NCBI GenBank assembly: GCA_022457065.1 | Contig: JAJGBQ010000005.1 | Location: 4,092,001 to 4,156,000, forward strand | Source of the DNA: Curvularia sp. ZM96 | Lineage: Eukaryota > Ascomycota > Dothideomycetes > Pleosporales > Pleosporaceae | Reading direction: 5' to 3' | DNA: 64,000 nt | Shown: positions 43,476 to 54,521 of the stretch, in pieces | Position numbering within the stretch: the stretch's first letter is position 1 | How the letters are laid out: each line of letters opens with the position of its first letter | Notes under the pieces: generated by a model | Database searches by the model: none | Seen by the model: the letters and a program-made list of their open reading frames with translations, nothing else | Told to the model about the DNA's origin: nothing | Translations under genes and position numbers: made by a program

Positions 43476-44326
43476 GTTTAGAGTGGTGGCTGCTGGCCGT
43501 CGTGGACGTGCGTCGTGATCACAACGGAACGATGCGCAGAAGCTTTTCCAAGGCGCAAGGAACAGCAGAACAGACCCGCGCGTGGGGCATAGATTTCATT
43601 TACACGAGAAGAGTGTTGCCAGAGGACGTTTTGAAACAAAGGTGGATGACGATCGTCAAAGCGCGATGACGGCTCGTTTCGGCAAGGATCCGAAGGCATC
43701 CGCCCCTCGATAGACCTACTCCGTGTACACTTGAGTGGTCCCGGTACGGCCGAAGGATGCATGTCATCATGAAGAATGGCTCATCAGCAGCGGCACGCCG
43801 CATGGTAGGAACGATAAGCACGACGTTTGTTAGCCACATGACGTGGGCTGTCAGACGCGTTGGTTCTGCGTGGGAATCCTATTCTCGTGGCACGAGCATC
43901 GGGTACACCCGAAAGTTAAAACAATTGTCGCATTCGATTTCCATGAAGTGAAGCAAACCATAGGACGCAGATCGAATCACCTTGATCCGTCTTTCGCCCG
44001 GGTTTCTATCTACTCTTTTTGCTCAACATATATCCATCCTGAACGTGTTATCGTCCTCAGATTCAATCTTGAAGCATACAAGGAATCAAGCAGCAAATGG
44101 CAGTAGCAACACATACACACCGAGTTGAGTCGTAAACAAATAGTGATTGAAAAAGAAGCATCTCGTGCGATCCTGAACCCATGTTGAAGTATGGAAGAAG
44201 AAAAATAGGGTATCGTTGAGTTTCCGCCCCCAAAAATAACGCCTGAACTGCCAAAACCTCAGTCCTCAATCCACTATGTGCATTGTTGAAGCCATAGTTT
44301 TGTCATATCGTCGGATCTCCGCTTTC
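43476..44326. other. intergenic region
   Basis: Upstream of the F-box gene and downstream of the Caf16-like gene. Only small unsupported open frames. Confidence 0.5.
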
Positions 44327-45245
44327 TCAGCTTTCTGCCCTCTTCTCCGCGCCGTAGCCACCCTTTCCCTCGAGATTTTGGTACGTTAGACCCTCTCCCT
44401 TGCCATTCCTTGGGCCTCTCTCGTCCAGATCTTCTTGCAGCCATTTGAGAACCAGTTCACCCAACTGGCTGTTCCCAGTGTATTGCTCGCCTCCAGTCGC
44501 CTCGACCTTGACCTTCATCTCCTCTGTGCTGCCCCACTTCTTCACCTTGCCCAGACTCATATGTACCAGGTGCGTCGGCCATGTAGCAAGGTTGTCGAGG
44601 ATATGTGTCGCATAGACAATAGTGCAAGGTCTTTCTTGAGTTTCTTTTTTCAAGAAATTGAGAAAGTTGCTGCGCGACAGCAGATCCAGATCGACCGTAA
44701 TCTCGTCGAGCAGCAATATCGTCCATGGGCGCAGCAGGCCCATAGCGAGCTGCACACGCCGCCTCTCTCCATCCGATACGGCGTGCATACGCCAGCTCAA
44801 ATCGATATCGAGTATCCGTACCAGCTCGTCGCGACGCTCGGCGTAGTGGTCGCCGCCGACCGAGAAGAGGAGGGTCGGCACATCAATGTCGGTACGGACA
44901 ATGGGGTTCAGCACCCATTCGAGGCCCAGATATGTCACGCCCTCCAAGCCCATCTTGAATGGATCGATGCCGGAAATACTCACGGTACCAGCTGGGGCCA
45001 TGCGCTTGCCCGAGAGGAGCCGCAGCAGTGTGGTTTTACCCGCGCCATTAGCTGTTTGTATTTGTTAGCTATTTACCCCGCATCCACCGCTGAAATGCCT
45101 CACCTCCGATGAGCAGAGTTCTGCTGCCGGGCGGCAGGTTTAAGAAAACGTCCTTCAGTCCGCTGGAACCATCCGGGAATGCATAGCTGAGGTTCTTGAC
45201 GTCAATCGACGGAGCGAGGTCCTTGGAGTTGGTCGTGCCGGACAT
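44327..45245 (-). CDS. caf16: Caf16-like soluble ABC ATPase
   Basis: ATP-binding cassette protein without membrane segments; yeast Caf16 is linked to the Ccr4-Not complex. Exons 45245-45104 and 45051-44327 join across a 52-nt intron to give 288 aa, the family length. The junction rebuilds Walker A: GANGAGKTT (Gly47-Thr55), which fixes the splice site. The signature is VSDGERRRVQ (139-148), the Caf16-type variant of LSGGQ, followed by Walker B TILLLDE (158-164) and the switch His in VYATHILDNL. The C-terminal tail is Gly/Lys/Glu-rich. Confidence 0.92.
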
Positions 45246-45568
45246 GGTTCGGAACTGGGGTAGGAATTTGCAAATGTTGAGTGCGCCGCTGGTGAGAAAG
45301 AGGCTGCATTTTGTATGCTAGGACGCGGTGGAGTCATTAGTAGGCCAGACTCGAGCAATGAGTGATGCAATCATTCCGAGCTAGTGGAAAATAGGCAGGC
45401 CAAAGTGCGAGGGCTTAACGGCACTTGGAAATGTAGTTTCTCTCCGCACTCCTGCTTGTATGATTGGCTACTCTTAGCTCCCAAAAGTGGTACAGCTATG
45501 CTAGTCCACACTATTTGAAAATCTGCTCCACGGCATTCCGTGAGCTGTTGTAGTGTAAGATATGCTAG

Positions 45569-45573
45569 GGTCG
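45569..45573. repeat. left target-site duplication GGTCG
   Basis: Directly abuts the left terminal repeat; identical to 45806-45810. Confidence 0.65.
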
Positions 45574-45805
45574 CTCTCCCACAACTGGTAAAACCGGAAA
45601 ATCCAAGACGAGCCATAAATATAGGCGATGATGACTAACTGTGACAAGTACATAGCTACTTTTTAAAGTAGGGTTGCGACTACTAAGAATATAGTAAATA
45701 ATAAATAATTGTGACAATTACAGCTACTCTAAAAGCAGTAATTTCACTAGAGTATAGGGTGGCTTTGTAGGCCGTCATTTTCCGGTTTCACCAGTTGTGG
45801 GAGAG
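45574..45805. mobile_element. MITE-like element with 28-bp TIRs and 5-bp TSD
   Basis: Terminal arms 45574-45601 and 45778-45805 are inverted copies of each other with a single mismatch over 28 bp, beginning CTCTCCCACAACTGG. The element is flanked on both sides by GGTCG (45569-45573 and 45806-45810), a clean 5-bp target duplication. The interior is AT-rich with no open frame; two imperfect direct repeats of about 24 bp starting AAYTGTGACAA lie at about 45637-45660 and 45707-45729. Size and structure fit a non-autonomous DNA transposon. The near-identical arms suggest it is fairly young. The superfamily is not assigned. Confidence 0.75.
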
Positions 45806-45810
45806 GGTCG
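45806..45810. repeat. right target-site duplication GGTCG
   Basis: Directly abuts the right terminal repeat; identical to 45569-45573. Confidence 0.65.
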
Positions 45811-46082
45811 ATCGCAAGCTATTACCAACGGGGTTCTTGTATAGGTCATTAACTTGTCTTCACGACGCACGCAGATATGCTAAAAACAGGATCAATATCT
45901 AATTGAACGCGAGACCATGCATTGATATTTACAGACAACAAAGTCTCGCATTTGTCGTACTAAGCCTCCAAACCAGCGCGGATCCACGCGCGCGTGTTAA
46001 CCAAAACATGCATCAGCACTGTACTCTAACAACTTCTTTTCCAAGCCTCCAAGTCTCGGCGGTTTTGTGTTCAACACCTCAT

Positions 46083-47003
46083 CTAGAGAGAAATGCAGCC
46101 GTTGCTCGAGTCCTCGAGGAAGAGACCACCGTAGATCTGGCCTTCGTTGAGGGGAGACTCCTGGAAGCCAGCGTTGGCGACGTCAGAGGTACCAGTGGGC
46201 TTCTTGAGCATGCCCATGTGGTACTGGCCGCCACCAGCGAGGTTAACGCTGAGGGGGCCGGCAACCTTCTTGAGAGCGGCCTTGCCTGCGCTGTAGAAGA
46301 TGGTGACTTGGCTAGTCGGGCGTTAGCATCATGATTCGTCTAAAAAAATACACACAACGGGAATTAGAATGACTTACTTCTTGTTGAAATCGAGGGTGGC
46401 GGCAAAGTTTTGCCAGTTGGTCATGTCCATGGGGACAGCGAAGAGCTGGCTGTTGTTGCGGTCCAGGATCTTGAAGCTGGCCTTGTCGGCATCGCTCTTG
46501 CCAATGAGAGATCCAGTCTGGAACTGGATCTGGTTGCTGCTGAAATCAGCAGCCTCGTGCCAGACGTTGAGGTACTCGTGGGTCAGGTTCAAAGGCCTCT
46601 GGGGGTCCTGCTTGACGCTCCAGTGGAGAGTCTTGACACCCTTGCCACCCTCGCCATCGGCAGCATCCTTGAGGAACTGGAGTTCAGCGCGACGGAATCC
46701 GAGCTGCTTCTGGAAGATGGATGCATCCGAGATGGTGACCTCAACAGGCTTGAAGCCGCAGTCGAAGCGGGAAGCCTCAACATTGGGGAACTTGAGAATC
46801 TGCGACCAGGTCAAGTTGTTGCCCTTGACGAAACCGGCGTTGAAGAGGGTGTTGGTGGCAGCAGTGTCGAAAGACTCAGGGGTGGCGTTGACAGGAACAC
46901 GGCCATCGAAAACAATAGGGCACTTGGGGGAGGCGCCAGCGGCGGGCGCTGCAAGAGCAGCCGAGGCCGCTAGGGCCATGGAAAAGAGTGTCTGAGTGAA
47001 CAT
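46083..47003 (-). CDS. secreted GH131-family beta-glucanase
   Basis: GH131 enzymes attack beta-1,3-, 1,6- and 1,4-linked glucans outside the cell. Exons 47003-46378 and 46311-46083 join over a 66-nt phase-2 intron to give 284 aa. Residues 1-18 form a signal peptide ending AALAA. Family-type strands follow: CPIVFDGRVP, FVKGNNLTWSQIL, KPVEVTISDASIF, LGFRRAELQF, KTLHWSVKQDP, LTHEYLNVWHE, FKILDRN, and after the intron VTIFYSAGK, GGGQYHMGMLKKPTG, LNEGQIYGGLFLEDS and a final Cys. The conserved Glu and His candidates for catalysis lie within these strands. It has no CBM1 domain. It could serve plant-wall attack or remodelling of the fungus's own wall. Confidence 0.88.
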
Positions 47004-48362
47004 GTTGATGGTTGTGAAGAGAAGTGTCGTCGAGACTGTGAATGCAGTTGGTGTTGTGGAGACGATTCTGAGACACGACCGTTGAGCTTCTCTTTATACA
47101 ATGCGTCGGGACACCGAGCTATCGTGCAATTATCCTAGTGAATAGACTTTTCACGTTCCATATTACATGTCAGCACGATGTGTTCCCGCGGCGACTTTTC
47201 TCGCCGAAATCGAGGTTTCAATGTGCCTTTCATCTAGACAGAGTCGACGGAAAGGGACCGTTAGTCTGAATAACAGGGGAGCCAGGCGCTTCGCGTGTCC
47301 CAGATTTGGTCCGACGACGTCAGAGTAAGGCCGCATTAATATACGAAATGGTCAGTCCTCGCTTTGAGGCGGCTTGTCACTGGGTTGTGGGGTAAAGTAC
47401 AGAGCGTTTAGTGCACTGACAAGCGGACCGGCATCCCGCGTCTTCTAAGCCAAGGCTTCGAGAAGCGGATAATTGCGACGGCGAAGGAATTGACTCTCCA
47501 TACAAGTAGCCGTGGCGTGGACAAGAGGCGTTGCTTGTAGCAGCCCGTCCACTCTCGCAGCCCGGCATGATGTTAGGCCAGCATGTAACAGCGCCTCCTT
47601 CTCTTCCCGCCTTTGACACACTGCATAGCTCATCGCCCGCTTGTTAGCACAGATATGCTACAAGATCCAAAATTGGTCAGGGAACCACCGAAAAGCGCCG
47701 TCAAACACGCCAACGTCGCCAAGGCTGGCAAGGGCCGCGAACTCGACCGAGCGCATCATTTGTAGAGGTGACAGGCGGTCGAGGTACCGGAGTAGTACAT
47801 TTCTGCGAGAACCGGAGGTCGTCCGTGAATTCGGAAAGGGAATCACTCGATCGCTTCCGGATTGTAAGGTTTGCAGATTTGCGCGTGCTCCAAATGGGAC
47901 GGCAGGCCCGCGCTCCGAGCCCTATGTACATAAGCTCTCCGCCACTAACCTGTCGCAGCACCGTCTCAGCATCACAGAGCGCCTCATAAGGCGTGAACGG
48001 CTGTTTCCAGGCCAGGACAGAGAGTGACAAGTGGACCGGTCTTGTATTTCATGATACACTCCCAACCATTGCGGGTCCCAGATTGCGCCAAGGGAGAAAA
48101 TGCTCAAGCTAGGTTCAATAGATGCTCATCAACGCGATGCCAATATCCAGGCCCACAACAAGATCTCCCAATTGCCGTGTTTAATCCAATCCCGCGCCGC
48201 GGCTTGTTCCGCCAACGCTGCTCCCGAAGCTTCGCATAGTAGCTAAATCATGTGCCAACCTAAAACGCCATGCATGAACGTGCTGACAAGCAACCGCAAC
48301 GCCTCCCTATACACGGCTTCAACATGTATCTACATGCCTCAGGTATGCTCCCGTCTCCGAGT
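47004..48362. other. intergenic region, possible gene relic
   Basis: No intact gene supported. On the minus strand at about 47660-48110 three adjacent short frames read like protein (PQWLGVYHEIQD, LAWKQPFTPYEALCDAETVL, LRYLDRLSPLQMMRSVEF) but lie in different frames with no convincing splice sites between them, so this may be a decayed gene. Confidence 0.4.
47091..47098 (-). promoter_or_regulatory. TATA-like site of the GH131 gene
   Basis: TATAAAGA on the minus strand about 90 nt before the ATG at 47003. Confidence 0.5.
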
Positions 48363-49830
48363 CTAACCCGCCTGCGGAGTTAGCCAGGTGGCTTCGACGC
48401 ATCCCTCGTAGAACTCGCGCTGCCCGTTCTCTCCCTCGACCCCAAATCCCATGGCACGCAGCTTTGCAGTATCCCACCCACTGACAAACTCGCCCTGACC
48501 ACCGTTCTCTCTATCGACAGCATCTCCGAGCTTGATGTAGTCCGCATGGCGACAGACAGTCTGGGAATATGACCATTGTAGGCAATTGTTGTCGGCAGCG
48601 CATTCGGAACCGCATGAGCCGGCGTTGTGGTGCGCGGGGCGGTCGTTGGGTACGGGGGCAGTGGAGAGATTGTCCCACCATTCGCGGCTGGGGCCTTGGG
48701 AGAGGAAAGCGTGTGTGTAGGAAAGGAAAGATGAGTAGGTGAACGGTTTCTGCAAACGTCCAGTCAGTACAATGTACGTCGCGCATACAGGATGCAAAAC
48801 TCACCGTGTTGTATGGCCTGGTCCTCTCCCACTTCCACAGGTCCTCCATCTGCTGCGGCTTGACTTGGTGTAGCGAAAGCATGGGGACACACCACCGTTC
48901 TTTGGTTGTAGTCACATCCTTGATCTTGTCGCTCGCAAAGGTAGGGTGCATGGGTTCTATCTTGTGTCCTGTCGCATTTTGAATGGCATAGGCAAGAACG
49001 GCATCGCCACGTTGCTCTTCTTTTACCCAGTTCTCGTATCGGACACTAAGGCGGTTTTCACGCGGGATTTCGGTCGATCCGACTGACTTCGCAGGAATGA
49101 GCTTCCTGACGAGTCCCTGGGACAGAACGATGCCTGCCCCGCCGTAGGCGAATTGGCGGCCTTCAGAGCCCTTGTGCGGCTCACCCATGTAATGAGGCTC
49201 GGAGGGGTCCAGTTGGCTTAGAAGTCGGAAGAGGGTATCCCAGAAAAAGTAAACATCCGACTCAACGAAGACAAACCATTTGGCCGTAGGGTTGGTGATG
49301 TAGGCCTTGTCTACCATGGGCAGGTACTTGAAACGGTCGAGCTTGAATGACCTCTGCTGTCCCTTGACCGTCTCGCCTCCTTCATGTGCCTTTTTCTGTG
49401 CCACGTATGCCTGAAAGTCAAGGTTGTCCTTCTGGTAGCTCTTCGGCAGCTCCGCTAGAATGTCAATGACCTGTCGGTCGCCCATCCGCTCGTCCCTATC
49501 GCCCACTATGATCAGATTGGTGATGCAGCTCGAGACGGTATTGAGGTGGGCCTTGGTTTCGTGTGCGCCGTCGGATGCGACTTTGAGTACGACTTGGACC
49601 TCCTCGAGCAGCTTGGTGGGGAAGTTCTTGCAGTAGTCGAGCTCAATGGAATTGGCCGCCTTGGTCTCCAGCGGCGGAAAAAACGACTTGGTCTTGGCCT
49701 TGTGTACAGGCCCCTGTGTACGCGACCCGGTGCGATGCGAGAGGGAGTAGAAGAAGAGGAACAATAGGAGACCCGGGAAGAGGAATCTCCATGGCCGTCG
49801 CGTCAGACGGCCAGCCACTGCTCTTAGCAT
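48363..49830 (-). CDS. Golgi-type glycosyltransferase (GT31/fringe-like)
   Basis: Predicted type II membrane glycosyltransferase of the secretory pathway. Exons 49830-48805 and 48749-48363 join over a 55-nt phase-0 intron to give 470 aa. A short basic cytoplasmic tail precedes one membrane anchor at about 16-30 (FLFPGLLLFLFFYSL). The luminal part has a fringe-like core: KWFVFVESDVYFFWDTL, with ESD (190-192) in the DxD position, then FAYGGAGIVLSQGLV, and GDAVLAYAIQNATG. The C-terminal exon carries a Cys-bearing WSY segment (CGSECAADNNCLQWSY) resembling the PAN/apple-like tail found in this fungal family. Donor sugar and acceptor are not known. Confidence 0.85.
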
Positions 49831-51479
49831 ACTGGTGTTGCTGCGGCCCCCAAGGCACGATTGTCGCGGGGAGAAAAGAGTCGACAGCGGTCAATGGAGA
49901 AGGGGAAATCGGTCGCGGTTATGACGTAGGGTGGGCGCTGGATAGGCGGGCGACGTCGCCGTGGCACATTGGACAGCCCTCTGATCTGTGGTGGTGGTAG
50001 TGGTACGGTAGTGTAATGTAGTGTAGTGTAGTAGACAGCGATGAGGGCGCATTGGTCCACCTATCGAGCGCGCCAGTCCAGCCCAGCCCGGCTCCTGAAC
50101 CTGGCACGTGCGCGCCACGCTCAACATCGATGCAAGTAGCCATGTAGTAAGAGATCTACTGCCAACCCGCTGATGGTCTCGGGGGTAACGTCGGCTTTGG
50201 GGGTACCCCTGTTCTACGATTCCGTTTTCTGGCCAGAAATGCCGACAAGAGATCAGACTCGAGCTGACGTAAGAATGCTAGATAGCGACGGCCGAAGCAA
50301 GCATTATGACGGGCATCGGAGTGGATTTTCACTAAGAATGGGTCAAAACCATGTTGATTGACACGGCGAACAGGCGTTCTGCATGTGTGTTCGGCCTAGG
50401 GGCCAACAGGGTAGTATAGGGAGGTGTCAAGGTCAGTAGCCGATTTTACAACCGTAATATTATCTGTGACGTCTACCTTTTAGTTTTGTCTACACATTCA
50501 ACTGAAGTTTTTTTTTGACATGAGGCGAATACACAGCTCTCATTAGGCTTTCAATCTTGATACTAATATAATACCAACCTCCGATGAAAACATGACTTTT
50601 CTGGTTCACCTGAGGCAGCTAAATAGCATTAAGAGATTATTATTCATGCCACCACGATTGCTTGTGTTGCCCAACCTCCCCATAATATTGAATCACTTCG
50701 CCAAAACTAGCATAATTTTCTATCAATCATATTTTACGCAAAAGATTTGTAGCAGCCTATCCGATCACTTCCGGAGAAACTGCTTGATCCAACGTGTTGG
50801 AAAAGCTGAGGAACATGTAAAAATGAATAAGATTGAGAATGAACTATGAAGTCTGAAGAAGACGACTGATCTAACAAAGAGTGGCCATTGTGCAGGAACT
50901 ATACAGCATTAACCAAGATACACACCAGAGCGTACAATAACTATTATTTCAGATGCACCTTACACATGTGAATGATTAGGTTCAAGATGGCGGCAGTACC
51001 CCACTATGCGGGGATACATCCGCGACATGGATGTACAGGCATCACAAGGTCTTGAGCGGCCCTCTGAATTATTAATAAACAGCACGAATGGGCATAGATG
51101 TGTCAAAAGTATCTACACTGTCGCATATATAAACTATGGGAGTGACAAGTGTTGTGTATTCGTAGCTACCTTCACGGCTATCCTTGGATCTCCACTGAAG
51201 TGCCTTGCAAAATGACACAGAACGCCTTTGCAGTAAACATATTGAAATCATCGCAAAAGGTATTACTCCGATGACTATGCTAGCTCGGTGCAATTCCCAG
51301 GTGGTGTAAGCAACTCGGCTATTCCTGCCGCTGCTGCATCTCCCCCGCTCCAGTGAACGACATCACCACTTGATCCCTCTATCTGTCAGCATCCTTATGA
51401 CTGTATCGTCTCTTTGTGTTTTCGAGCAAAAACCCAGTGCTTCTCCGAGACTTATCGTAGCGTGACGGATCGACTAGTA
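49831..51479. other. divergent intergenic region with AT-rich core
   Basis: Between the glycosyltransferase (minus) and DUF427 (plus) genes. The segment of about 50.4-51.0 kb is clearly A/T-richer than its surroundings and has only tiny open frames; it could be worn repeat DNA. A GTGTA-type short tandem lies at about 50010-50030. Confidence 0.5.
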
Positions 51480-52350
51480 ATGGCTTCCACCGCCGAGTGA
51501 GTTTATTCATGGTACATGATACATGTGGTGTGGTCGCAGCTAACGACTACAGTCTAGTGAAGCTGGCTCAAAGGCTTGTCCGTGACGGGCCACGGAAAAT
51601 AGAAGCTACCTCTCGTCGGGTACGCGGTCTATTCAACGGAAAATATGCCTTCGACACAATAAAGGCACACCACGTCTGGGAGCTTGATACGCGATATCCG
51701 CAGTATGTAAATAGTTCTCTTACTTACATCACATGCTGCGGCTGCTAACTTCATCAAGATACTTTGTGCCCATTTCGAGTTTTACCAAAGATGCAAAGCT
51801 ATCACAGGAAGCTCCTGTAGATGGCACGGATGGAGGCGCCCATCTAGGCACACTGACTGTTGGTACACGCAGCACCAACCGCATTCTTCTTTTCCATACG
51901 GGTGCGCTCAAGGACCTTGTGAAAGTGGACTTCCGTGCCATGGACCAATGGTTCGAGGAGGACACGCCGATCTACTGTCATCCGAAGGACCCGTACAAGC
52001 GCATCGACATCCTGCCGTCATCTCGTAATATCCGAGTAGCCGTCGATGGTGTCACCCTAGCCGAGACATCTAGCGCTTTGTTCCTACTGGAGACGACGCT
52101 GAGGACTCGATACTACATTCCTCCCACCAGCATCCAGTGGGAGTATCTTACGCCAAGCGATGTGTTGACGCTGTGCCCATACAAGGGACAGGCTGAGTAC
52201 TACCACGTTAATGTCAATGGAAAGTTGTATAAGAATCTGGTATGGTACTATAGGTATCCGACCACAGAAAGCGCGCCGATTGCGGGTCATTTGTGCTTTT
52301 ACAACGAATTTGTGGACACATGGGTGGACGGGGTGAAAGAAGAGAGGTAG
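51480..52350 (+). CDS. tandem DUF427 protein
   Basis: Function unknown; DUF427 is a small beta-fold domain widespread in bacteria and fungi. Three exons (51480-51496, 51553-51702, 51759-52350; both introns 56 nt) give 252 aa. Exon 1 codes only MASTA and part of an Asp; using the CTACAG acceptor yields MASTADLVKLAQRLVRDGP and an unbroken frame. The first DUF427 copy starts at RVRGLFNGKYAFDTIKAHHVWE (29-49) with YPQYFVPISSF; the second starts at RVAVDGVTLAETSSALFLLE (148-167) with TRYYIPPTSI, and ends in CPYKGQAEYYHV and CFYNEFVDTWVDG. The two halves keep the same order of landmarks, so the protein is an internal duplication. Confidence 0.88.
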
Positions 52351-54521
52351 GAAGAATAGGCCAAGAAACTGCACACTAAGAGCTATCCAAGGGGGGCTTT
52401 GGATTTAGTTTAGTGCTCCTCCAAGTGTTCGTTGGGAGATCTGATTGAGACTCATGTCAAGATCTGCTGCTATATCTGCCTCGCAGACGGAAGCAATTCA
52501 TCATGGAGAGAGGTCGAGAATCTCTGGGACCAAAATACTGTCATGTGGAGCAGAAACAAGACTGCTCTAGTTGAATCGAACAAGCGCGTGACAATGTCCA
52601 GAAGATGTGTCATCATACGAGTTGATATTTGCCAAGGTCTAGCGGCGTTCTGCGGTTCTAGTTGATTAGTCGTAGAGGCGCCAAGTCGCCTGTCGTGTTT
52701 CGGGAACTACAGGCCCAGAGGAAATTGTTTCCCTTCACTCATGTTACTATTTCTATCGTCAGGCCTACGAACCGGCGGATCCAAAACACGACTTGGCGGC
52801 TTTAGAGGGCTGGGCTGTGGCGTTTTCGACATCCACTTTGCAATTGCCTTTGGTACTGCACCCGTGTGGTTTGATACGCTGACTGTTGAGACTGAACAGA
52901 GTTGAGTTGGGTTGAGTTCAGGGGCACAAGACTGGGTGACGACCGGTGGATCTTAGGAATTGCTTGCTTTTTGGGGATGGATGCCGTGTATCGGTTGGGA
53001 TTTCAACCGGGTGCTTGTCTGGTATGGCGGGGCTCGACGACTTGTCGTTGCTAGGTGCTGTTGTTTTGGTTTGGGCGGATAGGGTCCAAGAGCCATGTTT
53101 TGGAGATGTGATGGCCTCGGGATGGTCCTGGTGTGCCGTATCGAGAGAAGCAAGCATTGGTCGTACGGCTGCGAGTGGCATCCTGGCGTGAGTCCAGCAC
53201 AGCCGCCACTGAGAGATTGTGACAAGGATGGCTTGGCAATACGCGCTAGCCGCTTTGGGACACAAGACGAAACAAGAAATACCGGGGAGGATTGGCTGCG
53301 TCGCCTTGGCAGGGGCATTGTGGGAAAATTGCTCCGTCAGCAACTTCGATAATGCGGTGCAACAAATTCATGTGGTGAAAATTGAGCTGAACAAGAGGCG
53401 TCGAGAGAACAGAGTAGAGGCTGATCCGGCGCGGTGTTTGCACGGGAAAGGCGTGAGCTTAGGGAGCCACGTGCGGCTATGGCTTTCTTGCTGCTCTCAC
53501 CCGCCTGCGCTGGCGAGGCACACGACTCGACTCGACTCCTAGCAACACACCACCATCGGTAGCCTGCACCACATGGGGAAAATCACTATATGCGTTATGC
53601 ACCATCCCCGCCCTGCCTGCCTTCGCGAATCAGGCGACCTTCGTATCGCGTGCGGGCCGGATGGGTGCGCCAAACGTCCACCAGCACGGGCACCGTTGTC
53701 TATGCAGAGACCACGCCGTTTCGATGCCCACGCCAGAAGACTGCGGTGCGCAAGACATCGAGACATCGAAAGAAACACCCCTTAGCGGACCGTCTCCATT
53801 GTCCCAAGACTTCTGGCCATGACTTTCGTGGTCCACCAGGCGCCCCCTCGCTTCTTGCAGCCGCTGTGCTTGCTCGCACGACGTCCCAGCTAGGGGATTG
53901 GGCCAAGTCTTCCCCTACACCTTCGCGCAGGGCCAAGCATGCCTGCTTGTAGCTTCGCCATGACGGCAGACTATGTACTCGGAGCCAGCGTTTGTCGACG
54001 AGTCGAGCACCCGGGGTTCAGTAGCAAATATCGCCGTCTGCCCTGCGTCGAGTCGACCGTTGAGGGGTTGTCGAGGGACTTGTCCACCACCATGGAATGG
54101 TCGCGCTCCGGATGCCTGTCTTACAAAGGCTGTGCCCCACAAATGCCCAGAAAACGATATACTGCATTCATGTGCCCTGGGCGCGCCTCGGACCAAACAG
54201 CCACTCCTACCATGCCCGTCCCATGTGATCTACGCTCGCCTAGGAAAAAGCCACTTGACATAGCTCATGCCGTCCTGCAGCGACAGGGCTGCCTGGGAAG
54301 GGCTTGCATGCCCAGCTCACTAGTCCACTCTCTGATACCGCCGGGTCGGAGCCGAATATATATGTATAGGAGCCTCGCTCCCAAATCCGCTCCTCACGAT
54401 TTATCGTCTGTTTCTCATCGCCCTTACCGTCAACTCCGAGGGGGTCGAGACGCGCTGTCTTTGGAAGTCTTAGACTTCTGTACATTCGCTTTTGCACCAC
54501 ACTCGCTTACCTATACCTACC
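52351..54521. other. long intergenic region
   Basis: 2.2 kb without a supportable gene. Frames on both strands at 52.9-54.2 kb overlap each other and lack domains or signal peptides. The last 170 nt is the promoter of the CE4 gene, with TATA-like sequence and a CT-rich leader. Confidence 0.5.
54355..54368 (+). promoter_or_regulatory. TATA-like element of the CE4 gene
   Basis: AATATATATGTATA about 155-167 nt before the ATG at 54522. Confidence 0.5.

Larger units (their letters stand above)
45246..46082. other. intergenic region with MITE-like insertion
   Basis: AT-rich, no gene supported. It contains the 232-bp inverted-repeat element listed separately. The 200 nt before the element has no repeat I could pair. 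Confidence 0.55.
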
